Below, in pieces: positions 45,755-59,347 of a DNA stretch of 64,000 nucleotides. The stretch is taken from positions 4,877,979-4,941,978 of the forward strand of contig OX463785.1 in the NCBI GenBank assembly GCA_949825025.1, read 5' to 3'. The DNA is from Siphlonurus alternatus. Lineage: Eukaryota > Arthropoda > Insecta > Ephemeroptera > Siphlonuridae. Position 1 is the first letter of the stretch; every line of letters begins with the position of its first letter. The translations under genes and the position numbers were made by a program. Below the pieces are notes generated by a model that searched no databases, had not been told where the DNA came from, and was given only the letters and a program-made list of their open reading frames with translations.

Positions 45755-46055
45755 ATCACTTTCGGACTTTAACCTTTGCTGGTGTTTGATGTAATCCTTC
45801 TGTGTGTAGTTTGTTGCGATGGTCATTTACAATTAGTGTTCGTGCACTTCACTAACACTTGCATGTACTACACATATCACTACGTTTCGAGAGTCAACCG
45901 CTCTCTTCCTCAGGTGATCTGAATTTACCCCTGGGTGGGAAATGTGTTTTTTGTTGAAAATGGTCACCTATCCAACTACTAATCACGCTCGGTGTTGCTT
46001 GACTTCGGTGATCTGACGAGACCCGGTCATACACACTCGCCACACCTCCTAAAGA
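45755..46055 (-). mobile_element. FB-6 fragment, hammerhead-like block and 5S-derived SINE head in a row
   Basis: An FB-6 left arm (CACTTTCGGACTTTAACC) is followed at 45860-45915 by a block that on the minus strand reads CCTGAGGAAGAGAGCGG...CTCTCGAAAC. It is followed by a truncated 5S SINE (45920-46055) with minus-strand GTCAGATCACCGAAGTCAAG and GATAGGTGACC. The neighbouring order is unique to this place. Confidence 0.65.
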
Positions 46056-46267
46056 TATAATTTTTACATTGGGTTAAGTAATAATAAATAAATTATATCA
46101 TAACTTTTTTTATTTTATTTTATTATATTTCCCTCATGAGTACATAAATAACAAGTCACAGGCAGGAGATTTACAAACAGTCCAATAAGAACAAATCACT
46201 TATTATATTTTATCTAAATTTTATTAATTATCTTTTATGTGTAATAAAATTAATAACAGCGTCATAA

Positions 46268-46585
46268 AGTTAGTAGCGCCACTCGCAGAAACTGACGGGA
46301 AACAGCTGAACTACGTACGCCTAGCGAGGCCCATTGTGTTTAACATTGTAAAATCATGTAAATGCTCTCTCAGCAGCCACAGCATAATTTTACAGAAGTG
46401 ACAACACCATAATTAGTTGTCAAATACGTTCGGACAAATATAAAAAAATATTAAATTTCAACTTCGTAAAAGATGTATTTCATATAAAATTTGTTGTTTT
46501 TGTAATTCTCCCAATGCTATAGGTATTGCTGTATCCTCGCCAAAATTTCAGCACTCAGCGCCATCTCTTGGTCCTATATGTACTC
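46268..46585. repeat. Dispersed repeat, inverted relative to 31430-31815
   Basis: Contains ATGTAAATGCTCTCTCAGCA and TTTCAGCACTCAGCGCCATC, complementary to blocks of the 31-kb copy. Confidence 0.65.
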
Positions 46586-46829
46586 AATTTGACCTCATTT
46601 TTTTATTGTAGAAATGAATAGAGGGTTTAAAGTCAGCAAAGTTATAATACCCTGATTTTTTCAGATTTTTTAGAGCCCGGGAAGTATTTTTTTAAAAAAA
46701 AAAGAACATTCAATAATTTTATAAAAATACTTCCCGGGCTCTAAAAAATCTGAAAAAAATCAGGTTAGCATAACTTTGCACGCTCTATTCATTTCTGCAA
46801 TAAAAAAAAATTGAGGTCGATACTCCATT
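46585..46829. mobile_element. FB-1 foldback with deleted centre
   Basis: Both outer arms are present but the GTGACGTCACG centre is replaced by a short A-run. Confidence 0.8.
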
Positions 46830-47203
46830 CTTCAAGTGCAGCTTAATTTGTCGGTCATCCTTTTGCTCCATTTTTTATATAGCATTGAATCTTTGCGAGT
46901 TCGTAAGAAAGGAAATAGATTCACTTTTTTATATTCAAAATCACATTATTTTTAAGTTTTTCAAAATATTAAAGTTTTGATGAGGTCCAACATTGAAACA
47001 ACGATATTATCCAATAATAAAAATGAGTTTTGTAATATTAAAAAAAAAATGCGAGAATGATATTCCGTGACCCTAATTATATCTAATGACCTTTTCAAGA
47101 ATACTGCTCTTTGACCTTAATATTTTGATAATTTTAATGTAAGGTTAACATAATAATGCGTACAAATTTTGCACACCAATATCCACAAAGCTTATTTTGT
47201 GAC

Positions 47204-47211
47204 TATAAAAA
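47204..47211 (+). promoter_or_regulatory. Candidate TATA box of lipocalin I
   Basis: TATAAAAA 108 bp before the start codon. Between it and the start, CTGCTCGCG...GTGTTT...ACTGCAGTGAACG is shared with the upstream region of lipocalin F. Confidence 0.4.
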
Positions 47212-47311
47212 ATATAAATTGAACCTTATTTACATTAGTAAAGAATGTTATGATGCTTATAGATAATATCATACTGCTCGCGTACTTGTGTTTCATTTAC
47301 TGCAGTGAACG

Positions 47312-49147
<1,836 letters not shown>

Positions 49148-49160
49148 CCTGGGGCATGTT

Positions 49161-49166
49161 AATAAA
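49161..49166 (+). terminator. Polyadenylation signal of lipocalin I
   Basis: AATAAA 13 bp after the stop codon. Confidence 0.65.
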
Positions 49167-49689
49167 ATTTGATGTCAATATGTTTGTGTTATGTTCGATT
49201 CCTTGTCCAGAAAACTAAAAAGTCCATACTTTTATCAATAAAGACTTGTTTTTCTTCTTGTTATTTTGTTTATTATTTTGAGAATAATCCGCAATTAGCC
49301 ATATACTATGATGTTGACCAACATCATCATTATTTTTCTATAGTATATACTTATCGTAATAGCAGACGTATATATTATGAGGTCAACTTGCATTACTTCA
49401 TTTTTGTGTATTAGACTGGACGACCTTGACCTATATATATGTATCGTTATTTTTTCAATTTTTTTAAATGTATAAACATTATCAAAATCGAGAGGGAAAA
49501 ATGCTTTGACGTCATAGTCATGCATCGTGTTTACAAATAAAAAGAAGTTTTGAAGACGTTGAATATAATGACATCACAGCGTTTTTACTATCGATTTTGA
49601 TGGTGTTAAAATTAAAAAATAATAAGGATTGAACTCAATTGATTGAGATCTCTGAATCATCCCCCTTAAATTGAATAAGATTTGCAGAA

Positions 49690-49965
49690 AACTTTGAACT
49701 CTCCATCAATAGGTGGCATGCAAATTTTAAAGTGGATCGGTCTTATCAGTTTTGAGAACACTGAGGTAGAAATATAACATTGGCCTTATGGATGAAAACC
49801 GGAAATGAAGTTATTGTGAGGAAACTACCCCTTTGAATCTGCTCAAACCATAAGTGATTAATTTTTAAATTTTTAGAGCATTCTCGAATTTTAAAATTTA
49901 TCTCATTCGATTCCGTCTGACAGAAAAATCCTTTGACTCGCGTAGTAACTGACTTGTGAGGTCAA
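49690..49965. repeat. Dispersed repeat shared with 25850-26180
   Basis: CCATCAATAGGTGGCATGCA and GGCCTTATGGATGAAAACCG in the same order as at 25.9 kb. A TGACGTCA-arm hairpin lies before it (49500-49610). Confidence 0.6.
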
Positions 49966-50429
49966 TCGTTTAAAACAATATTTATAAATTTATATTATTC
50001 CATCTTCAATAAAAATCTGTATCATTAATTAATAAATTATCTGACAATTTTCAATCATGTACTATCTTAAGTTATAAATTAATTTATTAAAATTAATGCT
50101 AAAAAACGAAGGCAAACTATTTTTTAAAAATGATATCTGAAAACCACCTGTTTGAATACTATATAGGTAAAATAACACAGGGCATGGTGATTACCATGAT
50201 TGTAAGTGGGAAATTTTCCAAGACGACCAGTGTATATACACTGCAAAGTTGTTAATGGTGTGCCAACCATGGCACGAACGGTTAGGATAGAGTGTCATTT
50301 ACCCTTACGTTTTTGACATGAGATGATACCATAACTAACTTTGACATAAATTAATATATTTTTAATATTAAGAACTTACTTCTATAGACATTATAAATAA
50401 TAATCACTAATTAAAAACATTAAGAATCC

Positions 50430-50676
50430 CGAGTTGAAATAAATTGCATATTTTATTCGCTATTAAGCTCTTTTCTCTGGTATAGTTTTCTCTTAATTTG
50501 CAACATTTTAGAGGGAAAAAGACAAGATAACGTGTTTTTTCCTCTTCACGAACATAAAATGTTAAAAATATTGTTTCCATTTCATCCTCACTTTGAGTGA
50601 GGAGGAAATAAGATGTGTTTTTGAGGTAAAAAGATTAGGTTTAGACGTGTTGAAGACGTAATTTTTCAACTAGGGA
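50430..50676 (+). repeat. R260 copy
   Basis: Forward copy with both end motifs, CCCGAGTTGAAATAAATT and TTTTCAACTAGGG. Confidence 0.8.
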
Positions 50677-50944
50677 TTGTTGTCATACAATATTAAATTA
50701 AAATTTGAAAATTTGAAACATTAATAGTTTTATAATAATGTATCTTTGATTGCAAATAACGAAGAAACACATAAAGAGTCTAACATAATGATAAATTTGA
50801 AGCAATACGTGGTTTCATAATAATATTTATTTTTTATTCCAATTCTTTACAATAAATTAATTACATGCACATAATTCAAAATTTTAAGCATTTTTAACTT
50901 AATATTTATAATTTTTTTGTTTGAATTAAAAGAATTCTAAAGAT

Positions 50945-53900
50945 CTAAAAGCGTCTGATCTCACAGATGAACTTTTTTTTTTCTTCACACTTGGCGTCGT
51001 ACCAGCCAATTTCCACCTCGTTTCGGCCAACGTTGATGCACCGCTCGCTGTTATCGGCATTATTGGGCTCCCCTGCAGCGAATTTAGTGAAGGTGAACGG
51101 CTTGCCAATGGCTTTCCAGGTGAATGCAAAGGCATTGGTCCCGATACCACTCGTCCAGAATGCAACATTGGCATCTTTACCGGTCAGAACTGGAACAAAC
51201 CGAATTATTATTAAGTATTAATAATTTCAATTATGTTTTTATAATCATTAATAACAATTAATTAATTTATTTATTCAAATGACTGATTGTATAATAGTAA
51301 TTATTATTGTCACTAGTAATTAACTTTTTCTTGCAAAGAATATTAATATTGAATGTTACTTCACTTTTCGGACTTCTATTTTTGCCGTTGTTCGATGTAA
51401 CCTTTCTGTGTGTTATAGTTTGTTGGGATGGTCATTCATTCTCAGATCACCTGAGGAAGAGAGCGGATAACTCTCGAAACGTAGTGATATGTGTAGAAAT
51501 TAGAAATATTTATTTGATCGCTAGGCAGTATACAGTGAATAAATCACAATACAAACATAGATCTTGTCAATACAATGTATAAACATATAATATATAAATA
51601 TATAAATACTAATTAATGCATAAAAGCCCAAATATGTTTGTTATTTCCAGATTCTTAAATATATTATTTACATTATTTTATTATTTAGTTTAGTAGTAGT
51701 GTAGTACATGCAAGTGTTAGTGGACGTTCACGAACACTAAGTGACCATCGCAACAAACTACACAGAGAAGGATTACATCAAACACCGGCAAAGGTAAAAG
51801 TCCGAAAATTGGAAATACCAGTCAATAAGTATTAATGACATCAAAATTCCAACAAGGTAAAGAAAATGTACACTCGTCTCCTTCAAAAATTTCCCACTTA
51901 AGTCCTCGTTAATCATGAAGCCCTATTTTGTGGGGCACATTGAATTACAAAGCTGCAAAAGGGAAATTTTCCGAGGCGACGACCGTAAAAATTATACGAA
52001 GCCTCTGCTGCTTATACAACCCGCTCTGTTTTGTTGCTGAACAAGTTGCCTAACCTCAGGGTGCAATATCATTGCGCAGCGTATAGGGATATATATATAA
52101 TATATATAAGGAGAGACGCCTTGTGATGTCACAAAAATGACTTTCAATAATTTTTTAAAAATACTTTTAGGACTGTAAAAAATCTGAAAAAAATCAGGAT
52201 ATAGCATAACTTTGCACCCTCTATCCATTTCTGCAATAAAAAAAATTAGGTCGATACTTCATTGAAAAGTTATTTCACCTGGCTCCAGGGCGTCGTTCGC
52301 CTCCTTATTTTCAAGGGTCAGAAGCTGCATGCCGCGGTCCTGGCACCATTTGTAAGCATCGGAGAAGGGGAGCTGCAACCGTGATGTAAGATTATTTACA
52401 GTGGTGCTTTGAAAGTGGAGTCCCTAGTTGAATAATTACATCGTCAATTCATCCTTTACACGTCTAAATCTAATATTTTTACCTCAAAAGCACATTTTAT
52501 TTCCTCCTTGCTCAAAATGAGGTTTAAACGGAATATTTTTAACATTTTATGTTGAAGAAGAAGGAAAAATGACGTCATCTCCTCTCTTTCCCTCTAAAAT
52601 GGTGCAAAATAAGAGGAAATTAGACGAGAGAAGAGGGTAATAGTGAATTAAAGATGAAATTTTATTTCGTCGGTGTGTTAAATGAAATTTTTAAAATTAT
52701 TTAATAAAATGAAAGTATTGAATTCTGATACGAACAAAAGGAGCTATGTTTTTATAATGGCACATGTTTTTGTGCAAATAACTGTACAGTCCATAGCAAA
52801 TAAAATGAAACAAACAATGGTCCTTTGTTATCACGGTACAAGTTTTAATTCCCTTCTTCTGGCTTATCACAGCACTGAGAGCACTGTGTGTCGTTTGCTG
52901 TCTCATTCATACCAGCCAGTAAGAGAGTCTTAGCTGGCAAGCATGAGCGATGTGAAGAACCATTGATGTTCTAATTTTTATGATATTGACTGTACATGTT
53001 AGTGACTCACCTCAGGCTCCCTGTAAATTCTGTAGTTTCTGCCTCCTGATAAAAACATAACCACGGTGGTGTTTTGTGTTTTAGACGCCTGACCTGTATA
53101 TCATTAAAATATTATAAATCATTATAATTAATTTGTATTATAATGTTTAATCATAATCGTTTTTCTATCGAATCGTTAAGGTGATGCAAAATTAGTAGGA
53201 AAGCATCCATCTCTTCTTTGCGAATATGAATCCTACAATGTACCAACGACTATATACTGGAGGACGGCCTAGAACGTCAAATTGAGAAATCTCGATACTC
53301 GGTAGAATTCGGAAACTCTAACTATAACGCGCGCTCGGCCGGCTCGGCTCAGCAAATAGCCAATCAAATGTGCTAGAAAACTCAAGGTCGTGACGTCACT
53401 GGTTGAGGAAATGGCAGCGCGTTAAAGTTAGACCGTCCTCCCAGTATATAGTTATTGACAATGGACAACATACATGAACATTTTTTTATTGCATAAATGA
53501 ATAGAGGGTACCAAATTATGCTACTCTAAATTTTTTCACATTTCTTGAAACCCAGAACTATTTTTAAATAATTATTGAAATTTTGGCCAAGCCCCCTGGA
53601 GACGTCAATATATAGGCGTCTCGGCCCTATCATTTTTATTAATGATTCAGAGGTATCAATTTAACTTAACTTACAGAACTTTCAATAATAATTTAAAAAT
53701 AGTTCCGGGTCTCAAAAAAATCTGAAAAAATTCAGAGTAGCATAATTAGGTGCCATCTATTCATTTCTGTCATAAAAAAATTTCATGTAGGTTGTCCATT
53801 GTCCTATTTCTCACTCTTTTACACAACAAACTACTACCTTGAAATAAAAAAGGAAAAAAAAAAAAAACGAAAACCATAATATATAAGCAGTTCATAATAT

Positions 53901-56900
53901 TCATGTAAAAATTCATGATTTTTTAAATGAGATAAAGTATTATGATTAAACGAATAAATCCTGAATTTAAAAAGTCTTAATGTGATTTTACTGTATTTAG
54001 ATGTATTTTATATCACTGAGGTGAGACTGAGGGAACCGTGGAAAACCTCAATCAGGACGGACACCTCTATTTTTCATCAATGGACCAAAGTGATATCCAA
54101 AGCCTGGGGAACCACACACAAGTGCATCACTGCACTGGGTGAAAAGCGAGATGAATTTACCCCAGGGAGGGAGTAACGTAATTTTTACTTGAAACGGTCA
54201 CCCATCCAAGTACTAACCACGCTTGACATAACTTGACTTCAGTGATCTATCGAGAACCGGTCAATGCACTACGCCACGTATATTATATAAATTTACCAGG
54301 GTGGAGGATTTTCGACTGGTTTATAACAGCAGGGATCACCATCTTCTCTGTGGACTTGTCGAAAAGAGTCTGAAGTCTCGTCAGTGTGTTCTTCATCTCC
54401 GAAATGTCGTCAGACACTTTGGTGGCTGCAGGCTTCACGTCTGTGGGCTATACAGTCAAATTTACATGATGTTCCTTCCGGAAGTAGCCGGAAGTGTAAG
54501 GTTTCAAGTCTTTCTATTCATATTTCAGAGTTACAATTTCAGACATTGGTCAGTATTTCTACGTCAAACCACTCTGCAAAGTTTCAAAACTGAATTACAA
54601 ACAGAAGAGCTGCAAACTTCACACTTCCGGCTACTTCCGGAAGGAATAACAAATAAATTTCAGTGTATGTAGTTTGTTGTAATTTTGGAGGCAGTATGCA
54701 TGGTCTAGGAGAAGGAGTAGAGAGGGGGGGGGGGGAAACTTGGTTGCTCAAATATATTGAAAAATATGGATTACAAACTTCCACTTTTCTTGTTTTTTTT
54801 TTTTTTTAATTTTATAAGTGGTCATAAAAAAAAAATAATAACAATATCAAAATCACATTTTTTTTGATAAATTTTTGTTTTTGTTTGGGTTACTTTTTAT
54901 TCTAACAATATTAGAATATAAATTTAAAAGTATTTACTAACAAAGCACTCCCGGGTTGAAATAAATCTCATCTTTCATTTGCTATTATTAAGCTCTCCTA
55001 ATCTAATTCCTTCCTATTTTGCACCATTTTAGAGTAAAAAAGAGGGGAAAATATGAGATTGCATATTTTTTCCTCTTATTGAGCATAAATTGTTTAGAAA
55101 TATTGTCTCCCTCATTTTGAGCGAGGAAGAAATCAGACGTGATTTAGAAGTAAAAAGATTAGGTTTAGCAGTGTAAAGGATGAGTTGAAGACGTAATTTT
55201 TTAATTAGGGTTTCTTTGTTTATTTTTAATGATTTTGCTTTAAATGAAGTTAATGTTATAAAACTTAGTAAAAATAATATATTGAATTGAAATTTCTTCA
55301 AAAAAGATGATAGTTTGCTCAAATTATATTATGAAACCACTTGCCGAGTACTTACAATGACACTTGTGTTCCCGGAAGCCATTTTGGCAGTCGTACCATC
55401 ATCTGCAGAAACAATTGGTGGTCCTTGATACACCTAAGGAGAAAAGTTAAAACAGTACAAAAGTGAACTTTTATTTCTTCTGTTATATCTTCAAAAATTA
55501 GAAACGCCTACGCTCTATTTTAGACAAAACATGATTTCTACTAGAAAAAAACATTGCACATAATTCTTAGGTGTATTTTTTGACCTCTTTCGATTGAGCT
55601 TATCAAAATAGTGCTGATGGAAAACCTGCAAAATTTATTTTTATTGCAGAACTTTAATAAGGCGGTTGCATGAGCAATGCAATCAGTCTACTTTTTCTAC
55701 TTTACATGGGCTGAGTGAAAACATGCGCGCGCAGGCCGTCATTCTGGGGTATTGGTAGAAAACTCTGCATGCAGGCAAAATATTAAAAAAATCATTATAA
55801 ATTAAAATGAAAATAAAAAATTTGAGGGAAACAAGATGTTAAAAGTAATATTTACAAACTTTTGCTCACCTCAAAATTTAGAATCTTTTCCTTATATATT
55901 TTTAAATAATATTTTTAATATTTTCTCCTATATGCTTATACATTGCGGAGCTCCACCAGTCCACCATCGACGACTGGCGGACAACTGTTGAAACTCCCGA
56001 TCTGACGTCACATGCAAGCGCCTAATAGAGGGTGCCAAATTATGCTGCTCTGAATTTTTTTCAGCTTTTTTTTTTTGTCCTGGATCTGTTATTAATTAAA
56101 TAATTTTAGAAAGTGTGGCCACGCCTTCTGGAGGCATCAATAGGCGTCTATAAGGCACTGTGCACTTTTTATTAAGGATTCAGGGGCGCCAACACAACTT
56201 ACAGAACTTTCAATAATAATTTAAAAATAATGGACAATATGCATCATGAAAAAAATTTATTGCAGAAATGAATAAAGGGTACCAAATTATGCTACTCTGA
56301 ATTTTTTCAGATTTTTTTGAGACCCGGAACTATTTTTAAATAATTATTGAAAGTCCTGTGATTTCAGTTGGCACCCCTGAATTCTTAATAAAAAGGATAG
56401 AGACTGGACGCCTATTGACGCCTTCAGGGGGTGTGGCCACACTTTCAATAATTATTTAAAAACAGTTCTGGGTTTCGAAAAAATCTGAAAGAGTTCAGAG
56501 TAGCATAATTTGGTACCCTCAATTCATTTCTGCAATAATTTTTTTCATGTATGTTGTCCATTATAAAAAAAAAATAGTAAATTCAGAGTAACATAAATTG
56601 AAACTCTCTATTAAGGCTTAACCTGAGAAATTTGGACGAAAAATTCGCTACAACAGATTTTCTTCAAATTAATTTGGTGGACTCACAACAATCGTCAAAG
56701 TAGCTCTGAATTTTTTCGGAATTTTTTAACCGTTGGTTTAATTATAATTAATTTATTTAAATGAGAATTTTGTATCCTTTTAATGTTAAATTTGTTAATT
56801 AGCATTGCAAAAAAACTATACAACAGATTCTTTTACTTTTTTTTTTACTAAAACCTAATTTTTTAGACTATTTTTCTGAATTGTTTTCATATATTTTGAA

Positions 56901-57230
56901 CCGTGGCGATGATCGTTTCCTATATGTGATGAGAAATGTGGCAACGTTCTCAAGGACTGATGTCACCACCCCCTCCTAAAAATTTATGCGTATTCCAATG
57001 CAAACAGTGTTGCCACTATAGCCACGCCTCTTGACCTTGACAGACAAATTCTCAGGTTATACCTTAATTCATTTCTGCAATAAAAATTTTCACGCACAAT
57101 GTCCAATATTGTGTTATAAAAGAAAATTAGGTTAATTCTTGTTATTTATTAAATTGATTGCTAAATTTATAATAATTACCATTATAATGAAGTAAATGTA
57201 AATCAGAAACGAGGCGATTTTTCTCGACAT
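50945..57230 (-). CDS. Secreted C-type lectin E with neck domain and EPN motif (6 exons)
   Basis: Exons 57180-57230, 55356-55433, 54297-54447, 53011-53093, 52279-52372 and 50945-51189 give 233 residues. The signal peptide (KIASFLIYIYFIIMVYQG) spans exons 1-2. Residues 44-94 are helical (VSDDISEMKNTLTRLQTLFD), a likely oligomerising neck. The lectin domain (about 95-233) has LPFSDAYKWCQDRGMQLLTL, FWTSG, EPN at 193-195, GWYD, and C131, C203, C220, C228, all canonical. EPN with a W-x-D calcium site is the mannose/GlcNAc-type signature, so this is the lectin here most likely to bind sugar with calcium. Exon phases match lectin D. The acceptor of exon 3 abuts a Tc1-like MITE. A minus-strand AATAAA lies about 110 bp past the stop. 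Confidence 0.88.
51358..51822. mobile_element. FB-6 foldback with a long loop and hammerhead-like motif
   Basis: The arms (TTCACTTTTCGGACTTCTAT at 51360; GGTAAAAGTCCGAAAATTGG at 51800) match the FB-6 palindrome but are separated by about 280 bp. The loop begins with ATCACCTGAGGAAGAGAGCG and CTCTCGAAACGTAGTG. Located in the last intron of lectin E. Confidence 0.7.
51868..52263. repeat. Hairpin copy, 31-kb repeat fragment and half FB-1
   Basis: 51868-51990 is a TTGTTAATCACCATG-family hairpin; 52005-52090 matches 31430-31490; 52108-52263 is the right half of an FB-1 foldback, ending 16 bp from a lectin E exon. Confidence 0.65.
52422..52672 (-). repeat. R260 copy
   Basis: Reverse copy, CCCTAGTTGAATAATTAC to TTTTATTTC. 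Confidence 0.75.
53249..53452. mobile_element. Foldback with ACTATATACTGG ends
   Basis: AACGACTATATACTGGAGGA / complement at 53430-53452 with GGACGG next to it; the centre is GC-rich (GCTCGGCCGGCTCGGC). Confidence 0.7.
53461..53799. mobile_element. FB-2 foldback MITE
   Basis: Adjoins the previous foldback; TGGACAACATACATGAACA to complement. Confidence 0.85.
54014..54286 (-). mobile_element. 5S-rRNA-derived SINE, best-preserved head
   Basis: The minus strand reads GTGGTTAGTACTTGGATGGG then TGACCG, a 25-bp run equal to the consensus box C region of animal 5S rRNA, preceded by GATCACTGAAGTCAAG. The tail ends in GACTGAGGGAACCGTGG. It ends about 10 bp from a lectin E exon. Confidence 0.85.
54451..54667. 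mobile_element. Tc1/mariner-like MITE touching a splice acceptor
   Basis: TACAGTCAAATTTACATGAT to AATAAATTTCAGTGTA. Its left end lies 3 bp upstream (gene sense) of the AG acceptor of lectin E exon 3. Confidence 0.8.
54953..55212 (+). repeat. R260 copy
   Basis: Forward copy in intron 2 of lectin E. Confidence 0.7.
56022..56562. mobile_element. Partial and complete FB-2 foldbacks in tandem
   Basis: 56022-56229 lacks its left end; 56230-56562 is complete. The partial one ends where the complete one begins. Confidence 0.75.
56573..57105. mobile_element. FB-2 remnant carrying the 449-bp TTAA element
   Basis: FB-2 sequence AATTGAAACTCTCTA ends at TTAA (56611-56614) and resumes after the second TTAA (57064-57067) with TTCATTTCTGCAATAAAA. 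The inserted element is 56615-57063, inverted relative to 33023-33471. Confidence 0.8.
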
Positions 57231-57639
57231 GTTGAAACTTGTTTTCAGTCACACGCAATTAAGCTTCCAAACTTTATTACTGAAAAATATCAATACAACA
57301 AATACTCGAACAGCACCACGGCAGGAAGTGTTTCCGTTTCCTCTCATCAAACGTAACTTATTTTTAATAAAAACAACAATGAAACTAAAGAAATATAATA
57401 AAAAATGGACTAAAAACAATCATGATGTACATAACTTAACATACCTATATGAATTGAATTTATAAATAACAGAAATAAATTCAAATCAAATTGAAAGCAA
57501 ATATGATATCATTGATAAATAAAATAATATAGTAATATTTTATTTAAACTTCATAGATTGTATATGTTCGTAGATTTTGTTTTAAAAAATTCAAGTGACA
57601 AAATCAATCACTGTCATTGATTCTGCGCATGATCCAGAG

Positions 57640-58990
57640 AGAGAGAGAGAGAGAGAGACGGGGGGGAAAACTGTGAATTTATATTTTTTTATTATACGTG
57701 TATGAAGAATTTTTTTCAGTTTTGTTTCATTTTCAGAGTATCAGTTTTATTAAAATGTATGTATTTCATGTTATTCTTTAATGTTTTTTAGATAAAGGAA
57801 ACAAATTTGCACTAATTTACGAATAATTTAACACAAATCTTCCATTAATTTAATAAAATTTAAAGATTTGAACATTATTTATATATCTAGCAAATCAACT
57901 CAAAATCTTATTTGAATTAATTCAGGTGCTCTAAAATCTCTACTCCAGTATAATACAACCTTAACAATGTATCAAGATATAGTATTTTCTTTATTTTAAA
58001 AAGCACAATCATATTGTCAAATTATCTAAAAAAAAACATGATAAAATTATAAATAAATTAATATATTATATACTAAACTTATAATCTCATTATATGATAT
58101 ACAGTATATCGTCGATGATGTATCTATTTTATAAAATTAAATAATAATATTTATTAATTACTTAATGAATGTACTGTATATTTAATGTTAATTTATTTTA
58201 AGTGTCAGTCTCTTTGGAAAAATGATTATACTTTCATTGATTCCTTGATTAAACGTAAAACAACTTTATAGTTTATTTATAACTAAATTTTAATAATAGA
58301 AAATTATTAATATTTTATTATTATTATTATTATAGCAAAGAGAAATATTAAATTACATAAAAATAATTATAATAACCTAAAGATATTTAAGTCATTTCTC
58401 GAAATAGGATCAGAATTATATATTTGAATGATCTTCAATAAATTTTAAACAATATTTTTCATTATGTTGAATATTTAAAAAAAAATATGAATTCATTAAC
58501 TAATGCTGGAAAATTTCACAAATCTCGTATTAATTAATCCATGATTAATGCCATGATTATTTTACTTAGCTTGTAATATATTTTAGGACTATGAACAGTA
58601 TAACCAGGGAAAAGATAATATGGATCCCTGCTTATTAATTTTTAAGGAAAATGTATTTTTGTCTCTATGTTGTATTATGTACAGCCACAAGAGAATAAAT
58701 AAATAAAAATAAATAAATTAATAACTATACACATAACTATAAGCTATAACTATTATACGTAATTATGTACTGTATACATAATAAATATACTCTTTCCTGA
58801 TCATTTAGTGTTTGAGTTTAGAAAAGAGTGTAACTTTAGAGCATTAATTGATACTCATTCCTGTTTAGGTTGATGTATTTTTCTGGCTACGTTGGATAGA
58901 GACCAACCCTATTAGAATAAAAATCTTTGCTTGCCTAATTGAATATATATGTTTAAAAAATACGATATATACGCCTTTTTTTATTTGCTT
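57640..58990. other. AT-rich intergenic DNA between lectin E and gene J
   Basis: A short (GA)n tract at 57637-57658, a (TTA)n run near 58317 and AT-rich filler. No exon, repeat family or regulatory motif could be supported. Confidence 0.6.
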
Positions 58991-59035
58991 AAATTCCAAA
59001 CAAAACTTATACCAGATTAGGGTTCGTTACCAATA

Positions 59036-59170
59036 CGTCGCCTCAGAATGCAAATCACGTAACTACAAAAAAATTGATGCAACTTTAAACCTTATCTCAC
59101 TGGAACATAAGGGTCAAATTTCCAGAATTTTTTTTTGTAGTTACGTGATTTGCATTCTGAGGCGACGAAT
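59036..59170. repeat. Hairpin with CGTCGCCTCAGAATGCAAAT arms
   Basis: CGTCGCCTCAGAATGCAAAT + CACGTAACTACAAA faces its complement. Confidence 0.85.
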
Positions 59171-59347
59171 AGCTGATTTTTTTTTTCATAAAAAAATACA
59201 AAGGAATATTACAAAAATAAAAATATTTTACCACTCCCTTTTTATTTTTTTAATTATATTTATGTATTTAACATTAATTACAAAAAATTATTACAATTTT
59301 CTCGTAATAACTTTAAGAGCTATTTAATTTTATGCCAAGGTACATAA

